The notes: generated by a model not told the origin, from the letters alone. A stretch of DNA of 64,000 bases from Buttiauxella sp049686335 (GCF_049686335.1 NZ_JBAVHX010000022.1:1-64000); one strand, 5' to 3'. Shown: positions 8,297 to 16,077, counted from the first letter of the stretch. Numbers and translations: made by a program.

Positions 8297-9436
8297 ATGA
8301 TCGATTATGAAGTATTACGTTTTATATGGTGGCTGCTGGTTGGCATTCTGCTGATTGGTTTTGCAGTCACTGATGGCTTTGATATGGGTGTCGGTATGCT
8401 GTCCCGTATCATTGGCCGTACAGACGTTGAACGCCGCATTATGGTTAACTCCATCGCCCCGCACTGGGATGGTAACCAGGTATGGCTTATCACGGCTGGT
8501 GGCGCTTTGTTCGCCGCCTGGCCGATGGTTTACGCTGCTGCGTTCTCCGGCTTCTATGTAGCGATGATTCTGGTACTGGCTTCATTGTTCTTCCGTCCGG
8601 TAGGTTTTGACTACCGCTCGAAGATTGAAGACATGCGCTGGCGCAACATGTGGGACTGGGGCATCTTCATCGGTAGCTTCGTGCCACCATTAGTTATTGG
8701 TGTGGCATTCGGCAACCTGTTGCAGGGTGTTCCGTTCAATGTGGATGAATATCTTCGTCTGTACTACACCGGTAACTTCTTCCAGTTGCTGAACCCGTTT
8801 GGCCTGTTGGCAGGTGTCGTGAGCGTTTCGATGATCATTGCTCAGGGTGCCACTTACCTGCAAATGCGTACCGTGGGTGAACTGCATCTGCGTGCCAAAG
8901 TTGCGGCGCAAATCTCAGCGCTGGTAATGATGGTGTGCTTCGCACTGGCTGGTGTTTGGGTGATGTACGGCATTGATGGTTACGTTGTGACGTCAGAGCT
9001 GAACCACCACGCTGCATCGAATCCGTTGACTAAAGAAGTTGCACGTCAGGCAGGTGCCTGGTTTGTGAACTTCAACAATATGCCGATTCTGTGGCTCATC
9101 CCTGCCTTAGGTGTGGTTCTACCGCTGCTGACTGTGTTGATGTCTCGCATGGAAAAAGGTGCGATGGCATTTGTGTTCTCCTCACTGACACTGGCTTGTG
9201 TGATTTTGACTGCTGGTGTGGCGATGTTCCCGTTCGTGATGCCTTCAAGCACCATGTTGAACGCTAGTCTGACCATGTGGGATGCGACATCCAGCCAGCT
9301 GACGCTGAACGTGATGACCTATGTTGCTGCGGTATTCGTACCAATCATTCTCATCTACACCACCTGGTGTTACTGGAAAATGTTCGGTCGAATCACTAAA
9401 GAACATATCGAAAGCAACACCCACTCTCTGTACTAA
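8297..9436 (+). CDS. cydB: Cytochrome bd-I ubiquinol oxidase subunit II
   Basis: Integral-membrane partner of CydA, required for assembly of the haem b595/d centre. At 379 residues it is identical in length to E. coli CydB. It begins MIDYEVLRFIWWLLVG and contains the conserved VTDGFDMGVGML near residue 25 and NGNQVW-type block (here WDGNQVWL, near 57), where Asp58 lies in the oxygen-reducing region of the family. It follows cydA by 15 bp with a CAGGAG ribosome site, so the two are co-translated from one transcript. Confidence 0.97.
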   Translation: MIDYEVLRFIWWLLVGILLIGFAVTDGFDMGVGMLSRIIGRTDVERRIMVNSIAPHWDGNQVWLITAGGALFAAWPMVYAAAFSGFYVAMILVLASLFFRPVGFDYRSKIEDMRWRNMWDWGIFIGSFVPPLVIGVAFGNLLQGVPFNVDEYLRLYYTGNFFQLLNPFGLLAGVVSVSMIIAQGATYLQMRTVGELHLRAKVAAQISALVMMVCFALAGVWVMYGIDGYVVTSELNHHAASNPLTKEVARQAGAWFVNFNNMPILWLIPALGVVLPLLTVLMSRMEKGAMAFVFSSLTLACVILTAGVAMFPFVMPSSTMLNASLTMWDATSSQLTLNVMTYVAAVFVPIILIYTTWCYWKMFGRITKEHIESNTHSLY

Positions 9437-9450
9437 GTAAGGAGCTGATT

Positions 9451-9564
9451 ATGTGGTACTTTGCATGGATTCTGGGGACGCTTCTTGCCTGTGCTTTCGG
9501 TATTATTACCGCCCTGGCGCTTGAGCACGTAGAAGCGACAAAAGCCGGTAAAGAAGAAATTTGA
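9451..9564 (+). CDS. cydX: CydX, small subunit of cytochrome bd-I
   Basis: A 37-residue single-span membrane protein starting MWYFAWILGTLLACAFGII and ending in a charged tail (EHVEATKAGKEEI). This is the E. coli CydX (YbgT) pattern, including its length. CydX binds CydA near the haems and stabilises the active oxidase. The start ATG 9451 has a TAAGGAG ribosome site. Its TGA stop shares one base with the ATG of ybgE, indicating translational coupling. Confidence 0.95.
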   Translation: MWYFAWILGTLLACAFGIITALALEHVEATKAGKEEI

Positions 9565-9857
9565 TGGAAGGAATTATCGCAAAGCTGTATGCGGTAATGG
9601 ATAAGAGCCCTTTAAGGGCTCTTTCCTTGATCATGGCATTAATCCTCGCCGGGTGTATGTTTTGGGATCCGTCCCGCTTCGCAGCGAAAACCAGTGAGCT
9701 TGCTATCTGGCATGGTTTTTTGCTGATGTGGGCAGTCTGTACCGGCGTGATACATGGCGTGGGTTTCCGCCCTCGTAAAGTGCTGTGGCAGGGCGTTTTT
9801 AGTCCGCTACCTGCGCAACTGGTTCTCTTGGCAGGACTGGCTATTTTTTTCTTCTGA
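9564..9857 (+). CDS. ybgE: YbgE, cyd operon membrane protein of unknown role
   Basis: A 97-residue inner-membrane protein with three hydrophobic segments and the conserved block GCMFWDPSRFAAKTSELAIWHG, split here only by one variable position. The length equals E. coli YbgE. The preferred start is ATG 9564, which overlaps the cydX stop (TGATG); an upstream TTG at 9561 is also in frame. It is regularly found in cyd operons but is not part of the solved bd-I oxidase structure, and no biochemical function is assigned. Confidence 0.9.
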   Translation: MEGIIAKLYAVMDKSPLRALSLIMALILAGCMFWDPSRFAAKTSELAIWHGFLLMWAVCTGVIHGVGFRPRKVLWQGVFSPLPAQLVLLAGLAIFFF

Positions 9858-9890
9858 TGCTTCTTTAACCTTAAAGATTTTTACACAGAA

Positions 9891-9920
9891 TTTATGGGCT
9901 TTAACAAGCCCATAAATATT
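9891..9920 (+). terminator. Hairpin ending the cyd operon
   Basis: TTTATGGGCTT (9891-9901) pairs perfectly with AAGCCCATAAA (9906-9916) around a TAAC loop, followed by a short AT-rich tail. It lies 33 bp after ybgE and separates the cyd operon from the tol-pal cluster. Confidence 0.65.
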
Positions 9921-10004
9921 TACCTAACGTTTAGTGCTACCCATTCCCAACCCCCATCCTCTTGCGTATAGTAGCAACGTTTAATTGCATTACCGGGATG
10001 TAAA

Positions 10005-10409
10005 GTGAGTACAACGCTGTTTCGATGGCCGGTTCGTGTCTACTACGAAGATACTGACGCCGGTGGTGTGGTTTACCACGCCAGTTATGTTGCTTTTTAT
10101 GAAAGAGCACGCACTGAGATGCTGCGCCATCACAATTTTAATCAACAAGATTTGTTGGCGGATCGCGTCGCTTTTGTCGTTCGCAGGATGACAGTAGATT
10201 ACCTTGCGCCTGCCCGACTTGACGATTTACTCGAAATCCAAAGTGAAATTACATCGATGCGTGGTACCTCAATGGTATTTACACAGCGAATCGTCAATGC
10301 CGATAATCAGGTACTCAACGAAGCTGAGGTACTGATCGTCTGCGTTGATCCACACCTAATGAAGCCTCGTGCGCTTCCCAAGTCTATTGTCGCGGAGTTC
10401 AAGCAGTGA
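10005..10409 (+). CDS. ybgC: YbgC, acyl-CoA thioesterase of the Tol-Pal cluster
   Basis: A 134-residue hotdog-fold thioesterase, the same length as E. coli YbgC. The active-site block YYEDTDAGGVVYHASYV (near 13-29) contains the catalytic Asp18 of the 4-hydroxybenzoyl-CoA thioesterase family. E. coli YbgC acts on acyl-CoA and binds acyl carrier protein, and is thought to work in phospholipid metabolism at the inner membrane. It starts at GTG 10005, and its last four bases overlap the GTG start of tolQ (GTGA), so the two are translationally coupled. Confidence 0.93.
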   Translation: MSTTLFRWPVRVYYEDTDAGGVVYHASYVAFYERARTEMLRHHNFNQQDLLADRVAFVVRRMTVDYLAPARLDDLLEIQSEITSMRGTSMVFTQRIVNADNQVLNEAEVLIVCVDPHLMKPRALPKSIVAEFKQ

Positions 10410-11092
10410 CTGACATGAATATCCTTGATTTGTTCCTGAAGGCTAGCCTTCTGGTCAAATTCATCATGTTGATTTTGATTGGTTTTTCCATTGCATCATG
10501 GGCAATCATTATTCAGCGTACGCGAATCCTCAATTCTGCTACTCGTGAAGCAGAAGCATTTGAAGATAAGTTCTGGTCGGGCATTGAATTGTCCCGTCTC
10601 TACCAAGAAAGCCAGGGCCGCCGTGACAATCTTGTTGGCTCTGAACAAATTTTCTATTCAGGCTTTAAAGAGTTTGCCCGACTACATCGTGCTAACACTC
10701 ATGCACCTGAAGCGGTCGTTGAAGGGGCATCTCGCGCCATGCGTATTTCCATGAGCCGTGAGCTGGAAACGCTGGAAACGCATATTCCATTCCTCGGAAC
10801 GGTCGGTTCCATCAGCCCGTACATCGGTCTGTTTGGTACGGTTTGGGGGATCATGCATGCCTTTATCGCACTGGGTGCGGTAAAACAAGCAACTCTACAA
10901 ATGGTTGCGCCAGGTATCGCAGAAGCACTGATTGCAACCGCAATTGGTCTGTTCGCTGCAATCCCTGCGGTTATGGCGTATAACCGCCTGAACCAACGTG
11001 TGAACAAACTGGAATTGAATTACGACAACTTCATGGAAGAGTTCACGGCTATCCTGCACCGTCAGGCTTTTACCAGCAGCGATAAGCAGTAA
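10406..11092 (+). CDS. tolQ: TolQ, proton-channel subunit of the Tol-Pal motor
   Basis: A 228-residue inner-membrane protein of the ExbB/MotA family (E. coli TolQ 230 aa). Five TolQ surround two TolR and form the proton-driven stator that energises TolA during cell division. Three membrane spans are visible: about 17-37, then two close together around 135-195, including GTVGSISPYIGLFGTVWGI and ALIATAIGLFAAIPAVMAYN. The start is GTG 10406 (MTDMNILDLF), overlapping the ybgC stop by four bases. Confidence 0.96.
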   Translation: MTDMNILDLFLKASLLVKFIMLILIGFSIASWAIIIQRTRILNSATREAEAFEDKFWSGIELSRLYQESQGRRDNLVGSEQIFYSGFKEFARLHRANTHAPEAVVEGASRAMRISMSRELETLETHIPFLGTVGSISPYIGLFGTVWGIMHAFIALGAVKQATLQMVAPGIAEALIATAIGLFAAIPAVMAYNRLNQRVNKLELNYDNFMEEFTAILHRQAFTSSDKQ

Positions 11093-11102
11093 GGGGTAAG
11101 TC

Positions 11103-11534
11103 ATGGCCAGACGTGGACGTGGGCGTGGTCGTCGGGAATTAAAGTCCGAAATTAACATCGTTCCTCTGCTAGACGTACTGTTGGTGCTGTTGCTCATTTT
11201 CATGGCAACGGCTCCGATTATTACGCAAAGCGTTGAGGTTGATTTACCGGATGCTACAGATTCGCAAACGGTGAGCAGTAACGATGAACCGCCGGTCATT
11301 ATTGAAGTGTCCGGAGTAGGGCAGTACAGCGTGGTGGTTGAGAAAGATCGTATGGATCAGTTGCCGTCCGAACAGGTTGTTGCGGAAGCACAACGTCGTT
11401 TGCAGGCAAATCCAAAAACGGTCTTTTTGATCGGTGGTGCTAAAGATGTTCCTTACGAGGAAATTATCAAAGCACTTAACATGCTGCATAGCGCAGGTGT
11501 GAAATCCGTCGGTTTGATGACGCAGCCAATCTGA
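11103..11534 (+). CDS. tolR: TolR, stator partner of TolQ
   Basis: A 143-residue ExbD/TolR protein, one residue longer than the E. coli form. A basic N-terminus (MARRGRGRGRRELK) precedes one membrane span with the proton-carrying Asp in IVPLLDVLLVLLLIFM (Asp23 equivalent). A periplasmic peptidoglycan-binding domain follows. The gene lies 10 bp after tolQ with its own AAGGGG site. A perfect hairpin in the 86 bp gap to tolA is listed separately. Confidence 0.96.
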   Translation: MARRGRGRGRRELKSEINIVPLLDVLLVLLLIFMATAPIITQSVEVDLPDATDSQTVSSNDEPPVIIEVSGVGQYSVVVEKDRMDQLPSEQVVAEAQRRLQANPKTVFLIGGAKDVPYEEIIKALNMLHSAGVKSVGLMTQPI

Positions 11535-11551
11535 TTTATTCCTAAATAATT

Positions 11552-11580
11552 CATGTTGCAGGGGCGTTGGCTGCAACATG
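11552..11580 (+). other. Perfect 10 bp hairpin in the tolR-tolA spacer
   Basis: CATGTTGCAG (11552-11561) and CTGCAACATG (11571-11580) pair perfectly around a nine-base loop. There is no T-run, so this is not an ordinary terminator. It sits 41 bp before the weakly initiated GTG start of tolA, where it could stabilise the upstream message or limit tolA expression. The function is inference. Confidence 0.6.
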
Positions 11581-11620
11581 AAGTATGACGGGTATATCTT
11601 GCTATATTTGGGAACCGATA

Positions 11621-12877
11621 GTGTCAAAGGCAACCATAGAAAACGATAAGCTCAAGCGCGCGATAATCGTCTCAGTGATCCTGCATATCATCTTGATTGC
11701 AGTCCTGATTTGGAGTTCGTTTGACGAGCACATCGACGCCAGTGCTGGCGGCGGTGGGGGTTCGGCTATTGACGCGGTCATGGTCGACCCAGGTGCTGTT
11801 GTTCAGCAATACAATCGCGAGCAACAGCAACAGGCGAGTAGCAAACGTGCGGCAGAGCAGCGCGAGAAACAAGCGCAACAGCAGGCTGAAGAGCTCCAGG
11901 AAAAACAGGCTGCTGAACAACAGCGTCTGAAGCAACTGGAGAAAGAACGCCTCGAAGCGCAGGAACAAGCGAAGCAACAAGCAGAGCAACAGAAACAGGC
12001 GCAAGACGCAGCGAAAGAAGCGCAGGAGCAACAGAAGCAGGCTGAAGCAGCCGCGGCGAAAGCCAAAGCTCAAGCTGATGCTCAGGCAAAATCTCAGGCT
12101 GATGCCCAGGCGAAGGCTGCGGAAGAAGCCGCGAAGAAAGCTGCTGCGGATGCACAGAAGAAAGCCACTGAAGAAGCGGCTAAAAAAGCTGCTGCTGTCG
12201 CGGCTGCTGCCGCTAAAAAGGCGCAGCAAGAAGCTGAGAAGAAAACGGCTGATGAAGCCGCGAAGAAAGCTCAGCAAGATGCAGAGAAAAAAGCGGCTGC
12301 TGAAGCTGCTAAAAAAGCTGCTGCTAAAGAAGCCGCAGAGGCTGCTGCGGCAGAGAAAGCTGCTTCTGATAAGGCCGCGGCTGATAAAGCTGCTGCTGCA
12401 AAAGCTGCCGCTGATAAGAAAGCGGCTGCAGATGCTAAGAAAAAAGCTGCAGCTGATAAAGCTGCTGCCGATAAAGCAGCGGCTGCAGGTGTTGACGATC
12501 TGTTCGGCGACCTGAGCTCTGGTAAGAATGCACCGAAAGCTGGGGCAGGAGCGAAAGGTAATAGCGCAGCTGCCGCCGGAAAAGGGAATACTAAAAATAA
12601 TGGCGCTTCTGGTGCTGAAATCAATGGTTACGCAGGACAGATAAAAGCAGCAATTGAGAGCAAGTTTTATCAGGACCCTGCCTTTACCGGCAAGACCTGC
12701 TCATTGCGCATAAAACTGGCTCCTGATGGCCTGTTACTTGATATCAAATCAGAAGGTGGCGACCCGGCTCTTTGTCAGGCTGCCGTCGCGGCAGCGCGTC
12801 TTGCGAAGATTCCGAAGCCGCCAAGCCAGGACGTTTATGAAGTTTTCAAAAACGCCCCTATCGACTTTAAGCCTTAG
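11621..12877 (+). CDS. tolA: TolA, envelope-spanning arm of the Tol-Pal system
   Basis: A 418-residue protein (E. coli 421) with the three TolA domains: an N-terminal membrane anchor (about 14-34) with the SHLS-like start SVILHII, a long Ala/Lys/Glu/Gln-rich helix from about 60 to 300 built of KAAADKAAA-type repeats, and a C-terminal globular domain ending at PIDFKP with a paired Cys (KTCSL, ALCQA). Driven by TolQR, it reaches across the periplasm to contact TolB and Pal. The start is GTG 11621, giving VSKATIENDKLK as in E. coli; only a weak ribosome site precedes it. The open frame extends back to 11585. Confidence 0.95.
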   Translation: MSKATIENDKLKRAIIVSVILHIILIAVLIWSSFDEHIDASAGGGGGSAIDAVMVDPGAVVQQYNREQQQQASSKRAAEQREKQAQQQAEELQEKQAAEQQRLKQLEKERLEAQEQAKQQAEQQKQAQDAAKEAQEQQKQAEAAAAKAKAQADAQAKSQADAQAKAAEEAAKKAAADAQKKATEEAAKKAAAVAAAAAKKAQQEAEKKTADEAAKKAQQDAEKKAAAEAAKKAAAKEAAEAAAAEKAASDKAAADKAAAAKAAADKKAAADAKKKAAADKAAADKAAAAGVDDLFGDLSSGKNAPKAGAGAKGNSAAAAGKGNTKNNGASGAEINGYAGQIKAAIESKFYQDPAFTGKTCSLRIKLAPDGLLLDIKSEGGDPALCQAAVAAARLAKIPKPPSQDVYEVFKNAPIDFKP

Positions 12878-12882
12878 TAAAA

Positions 12883-12906
12883 TTTTCCTCGCGAAAGTGA
12901 GGAAAA
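12883..12906 (+). other. tolA-tolB hairpin with GAAA tetraloop
   Basis: TTTTCCTCGC (12883-12892) pairs with GTGAGGAAAA (12897-12906), including one G-U pair, around a GAAA loop. This is a very stable GNRA-capped stem five bases after the tolA stop. No T-run follows, so it is better read as a partial terminator or a 3'-end stabiliser than as a full stop. About 100 bp of leader separate it from tolB. Confidence 0.6.
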
Positions 12907-13008
12907 CTAACCAGGCTGTGTCACAGGGTTTTGGTAGTTTTGTGTATTTGAGTTTGTTAACATTCTGCTAAATTATCGTGGGCTATGGGTCCAGATAAGG
13001 GAGATATG

Positions 13009-14301
13009 ATGAAGCAGGCATTTCGAGTAGCTTTAGGCTTTTTAATGCTGTGGGCAGCAGTACTGCACGCAGAAGTTCGTATTGAAATTACCCAAGGGGT
13101 GGATTCAGCACGTCCGATTGGTGTGGCGCCGTTCAAATGGGCAGGCCCAGGTGCAGCACCAGAAGATATTGGCGGCATCGTTGCTGCTGACTTACGTAAC
13201 AGTGGCAAATTCAATCCATTGGATCGTTCACGTTTACCGCAGCAACCTGGCTCCGCTCAGGAAGTGCAACCGGCCGCGTGGACTGCTCTGGGTATTGATG
13301 CCGTTGTCGTTGGTCAGGTTACACCAAATGGTGATGGCAGCTATACCGTAGCTTACCAGTTGGTGGATACCTCTGGCGCACCAGGTACTGTGCTGGCACA
13401 GAACTCCTACAAAGTGAACAAGCAATGGCTTCGTTATGCAGGTCACACTGCAAGCGATGAAGTGTTTGAGAAGCTTTCTGGTATCAAAGGCGCGTTCCGT
13501 ACTCGTATTGCTTACGTAGTGCAAACTAACGGCGGCCAGTTCCCTTATGAACTACGTGTCTCTGATTACGATGGCTACAACCAGTTCGTGGTTCACCGTT
13601 CTCCACAGCCGTTGATGTCACCAGCCTGGTCTCCAGATGGTAGCAAAGTGGCTTATGTTACGTTTGAAAGTGGCCGCTCAGCGCTGGTTATCCAGACTCT
13701 GGCAAATGGCGCAGTGCGTCAGGTAGCCTCTTTCCCACGTCACAACGGTGCACCAGCCTTCTCTCCAGACGGCAGCAAACTGGCGTTCGCTTTGTCGAAA
13801 ACCGGTAGCCTGAATCTGTATGTGATGGATATTGGCTCAGGCCAGATTCGTCAGGTAACTGATGGACGTAGCAACAACACTGAACCAACCTGGTTCCCGG
13901 ATAGCCAGAACCTGGCTTACACCTCCGATCAGGCGGGTCGTCCTCAGATTTACAAAGTGAATGTAAATGGCGGTGCTCCACAACGTATTTCCTGGGAAGG
14001 TTCGCAGAACCAGGATTCCGATGTGAGTTCCGACGGCAAGTTTATGGTGATGGTGAGCTCCAATGGTGGGCAACAACATATCGCCAAACAAGATCTGGTA
14101 GCGGGTGGCGTACAAACTTTATCGTCAACGTTCCTGGATGAAACGCCAAGTCTGGCACCTAACGGCACGATGGTAATCTACAGCTCTTCTCAGGGGATGG
14201 GATCTGTGCTGAATCTGGTCTCAACAGATGGGCGTTTCAAAGCGCGTCTTCCGGCAACCGATGGTCAGGTTAAATTCCCTGCCTGGTCGCCGTATCTGTG
14301 A
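13009..14301 (+). CDS. tolB: TolB, periplasmic beta-propeller of Tol-Pal
   Basis: A 430-residue periplasmic protein, equal in length to E. coli TolB. A signal peptide (MKQAFRVALGFLMLWAAVLHA, cut before EVRI) is followed by the N-terminal alpha/beta domain and a six-bladed propeller with repeats such as SPAWSPDGSKVAYVT, APAFSPDGSKLAFAL and EPTWFPDSQNLAYT. It shuttles between TolA and Pal. Tandem ATGs occur at 13006 and 13009; the AAGGGAG ribosome site at 12997-13003 favours 13009. Confidence 0.96.
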   Translation: MKQAFRVALGFLMLWAAVLHAEVRIEITQGVDSARPIGVAPFKWAGPGAAPEDIGGIVAADLRNSGKFNPLDRSRLPQQPGSAQEVQPAAWTALGIDAVVVGQVTPNGDGSYTVAYQLVDTSGAPGTVLAQNSYKVNKQWLRYAGHTASDEVFEKLSGIKGAFRTRIAYVVQTNGGQFPYELRVSDYDGYNQFVVHRSPQPLMSPAWSPDGSKVAYVTFESGRSALVIQTLANGAVRQVASFPRHNGAPAFSPDGSKLAFALSKTGSLNLYVMDIGSGQIRQVTDGRSNNTEPTWFPDSQNLAYTSDQAGRPQIYKVNVNGGAPQRISWEGSQNQDSDVSSDGKFMVMVSSNGGQQHIAKQDLVAGGVQTLSSTFLDETPSLAPNGTMVIYSSSQGMGSVLNLVSTDGRFKARLPATDGQVKFPAWSPYL

Positions 14302-14327
14302 TAATAAAATATTAAAGGATCAAAGAA

Positions 14328-14849
14328 ATGCAACTGAACAAAGTGCTGAAAGGGCTGATGCTGGCACTGCCTGTTATGGCAATCGCTGCGTGTAGTTCTA
14401 ACAAGAGCGCCAACAACGAGAGCGGCGAAGGTATGCTGGGCGCCGGCACTGGTATGGACGCTAACGGTAGCAATGGCAACATGTCATCTGAAGAACAGGC
14501 TCGCCTGCAGATGCAACAGCTGCAACAGAACAACATCGTCTACTTCGGTCTGGACAAATATGATGTTTCTTCTGAATTTGCTGCAATGCTGGATGCGCAC
14601 GCTAACTTCCTGCGTAGCAACCCATCTTACAAAGTGACTGTTGAAGGTCATGCGGATGAACGTGGTACCCCAGAATACAACATCTCCCTGGGCGAGCGTC
14701 GTGCTAGCGCTGTTAAGATGTACCTGCAAGGTAAAGGCGTTTCTGCAGACCAGATCTCCATCGTTTCTTACGGTAAAGAAAAACCAGCAGTACTGGGTCA
14801 TGACGAAGCGGCTTACGCTAAAAACCGTCGTGCCGTACTGGTTTACTAA
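14328..14849 (+). CDS. pal: Pal, peptidoglycan-associated outer-membrane lipoprotein
   Basis: A 173-residue lipoprotein, the same length as E. coli Pal. The lipobox IAAC places the acylated Cys at residue 22. The mature part has a Ser/Asn/Gly-rich linker and then an OmpA-type domain with the peptidoglycan-binding block VEGHADERGTPEYNISLGERRA. It anchors the outer membrane to the wall and is relocated to the division site by TolQRA-TolB. It follows tolB by 26 bp. Confidence 0.97.
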   Translation: MQLNKVLKGLMLALPVMAIAACSSNKSANNESGEGMLGAGTGMDANGSNGNMSSEEQARLQMQQLQQNNIVYFGLDKYDVSSEFAAMLDAHANFLRSNPSYKVTVEGHADERGTPEYNISLGERRASAVKMYLQGKGVSADQISIVSYGKEKPAVLGHDEAAYAKNRRAVLVY

Positions 14850-14858
14850 GAGAACAGC

Positions 14859-15656
14859 ATGAACAGTAACCTCAGACATCACTTGTTGAGTCTGTCGTTA
14901 CTGGTTGGCATAGCGGCCCCCTGGGCCGCTACTGCTCAGGCGCCAATCAGTAGTGTCGGCTCAGGCTCGGTCGAAGACCGTGTCACACAACTCGAGCGTA
15001 TTTCTAACGCTCACAGTCAACTTTTAACCCAACTCCAGCAACAACTCTCTGATAATCAAAATGATATTGATTCCCTGCGTGGTCAAATTCAGGAAAGCCA
15101 ATACCAATTGAATCAGGTTGTGGAGCGTCAGAAGCAAATTTTATTGCAGATTGACAGTCTCGGCAGCGGTGCTGCGGCAGGGCAAGCAGCGGGTGCTGCT
15201 GATCAAGGTGCAGCAAACACTGCTGCACCTGATGCTGGTGCGGCAGCTAACGCACCGGCAGCTGCTGCTCCTGTGCAGGGTGGCGATGCTAACAGCGATT
15301 ACAATGCGGCTATTGCGATGGTGCAGGATAAGTCCCGTCAGGACGAGGCTATTGCAGCATTTCAGAGCTTCATTAAAACGTACCCGGATTCAACTTATCA
15401 GCCAAATGCCAATTACTGGCTCGGTCAGTTGAATTACAACAAAGGGAAAAAGGATGATGCGGCGTTTTATTTTGCCTCTGTGGTGAAAAATTACCCAAAA
15501 TCTCCTAAGGCACCGGATGCCATGTTTAAAGTCGGTGTGATCATGCAAGACAAAGGCGATACCGCCAAAGCGAAAGCTGTCTATCAACAAGTGATCAAAC
15601 AGTTCCCAAATACCGATGGTGCAAAGCAGGCGCAAAAACGTCTGAATGCGATGTAG
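14859..15656 (+). CDS. cpoB: CpoB, coordinator of cell-wall synthesis and outer-membrane constriction
   Basis: A 265-residue periplasmic protein (E. coli CpoB/YbgF 263 aa). The signal peptide ends at ATAQA. A trimerising coiled coil follows (about 40-105, with runs such as LTQLQQQLSDNQNDIDSLRG), then an Ala/Gly-rich linker and TPR repeats to the end (YWLGQLNYNKGKKDDAAFYF, FKVGVIMQDKGDTAKAKAVY). CpoB binds TolA and adjusts PBP1B activity during constriction. It follows pal by nine bases. An 8 bp dyad TGACCAGA/TCTGGTCA at 15668-15695 may help end the transcript. Confidence 0.94.
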   Translation: MNSNLRHHLLSLSLLVGIAAPWAATAQAPISSVGSGSVEDRVTQLERISNAHSQLLTQLQQQLSDNQNDIDSLRGQIQESQYQLNQVVERQKQILLQIDSLGSGAAAGQAAGAADQGAANTAAPDAGAAANAPAAAAPVQGGDANSDYNAAIAMVQDKSRQDEAIAAFQSFIKTYPDSTYQPNANYWLGQLNYNKGKKDDAAFYFASVVKNYPKSPKAPDAMFKVGVIMQDKGDTAKAKAVYQQVIKQFPNTDGAKQAQKRLNAM

Positions 15657-15742
15657 TGCGTACGGTCTGACCAGATATTGCTGCTTTTCTGGTCAAGCCG
15701 AACGAAACGCAAGCCATTAGGTGATCTTGATCGAAATTCTTG

Positions 15743-15770
15743 TTGCGTCAAAATCTTAAATCAGTAATAT
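15743..15770 (+). promoter_or_regulatory. Promoter of tRNA-Lys
   Basis: TTGCGT (15743-15748), a 16 bp spacer and TAATAT (15765-15770) are followed by GCCGCCG, the GC-rich discriminator typical of stringently controlled stable-RNA promoters. The -10 lies 50 bp before the mature tRNA. Confidence 0.6.
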
Positions 15771-15820
15771 ATGCCGCCGTTGCCAAGGGATATCAAACAA
15801 ACCCGAAGTGACTCGAAATT

Positions 15821-15896
15821 GGGTCGTTAGCTCAGTTGGTAGAGCAGTTGACTTTTAATCAATTGGTCGCAGGTTCGAATCCTGCACGACCCACCA
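15821..15896 (+). tRNA. tRNA-Lys (anticodon TTT)
   Basis: A complete 76-base cloverleaf with encoded CCA. The acceptor arms GGGTCGT and ACGACCC pair, the anticodon stem GTTGA/TCAAT surrounds the loop CTTTTAA with anticodon TTT at 15854-15856, and the T-arm contains GGTTCGAATCC. In E. coli the same place, between cpoB and nadA, holds a seven-gene Lys/Val tRNA cluster; here there is one complete tRNA followed by a repeat of its 3' end. Confidence 0.98.
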
Positions 15897-16048
15897 ATTT
15901 CGAAGCAGTACGAAGTAAGTGAACGTGTAGGGTTTGAACCTGCAGCAGGTCGACAAAATCGTCGGGAACGATTTTGAACGCCGCTCTCGGCGGCCCGGAG
16001 GGAGAGTCTCAGGAAGAGACGAGTAATCATCCTGCACGACCCACCAAT
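15897..16048 (+). repeat. rtT-like element: hairpin-rich spacer ending in a copy of the tRNA-Lys 3' end
   Basis: The last 18 bases of tRNA-Lys plus two flanking bases (15879-15898) recur without mismatch at 16029-16048, a direct repeat with a 150 bp period. Between the copies lie four consecutive dyads: ACCTGC/GCAGGT (15938-15950), AAAATCGT/ACGATTTT (15955-15975), CGCCG/CGGCG (15979-15992) and GTCTC/GAGAC (16006-16020). The design recalls the rtT repeats behind E. coli tyrT, each of which carries a piece of the tRNA-Tyr 3' end. The second copy lacks the tRNA 5' half, so it is not a gene. It would be transcribed with the tRNA up to the terminator at 16055. Confidence 0.75.
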
Positions 16049-16054
16049 GTAGAA

Positions 16055-16077
16055 AGGCGCCCTAAAGGCGCCTTTTT
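16055..16077 (+). terminator. Terminator of the tRNA-Lys transcript
   Basis: AGGCGCC/GGCGCCT hairpin (16055-16073) with a CTAAA loop and a run of five T. Its position after the second tRNA 3'-end copy implies that the repeat element is part of the primary transcript. Confidence 0.88.

Noticed and set aside
11672..12277. A 201-codon reverse-strand open frame, rich in Leu, Ser, Phe and Arg, inside tolA
   Set aside because: It is the antisense shadow of the Ala/Lys/Gln repeats of TolA; low complexity explains the open frame.
15938..15992. Reading the dyads behind tRNA-Lys as rho-independent terminators
   Set aside because: None is followed by a T-run; the true terminator with five T lies after the second tRNA-end copy at 16055.
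15827..16037. Two overlapping reverse-strand open frames of 60-67 codons across tRNA-Lys and its repeat
   Set aside because: They run antisense through the tRNA and the hairpin element, lack ribosome sites and have the composition of well-known false genes called over tRNA loci.
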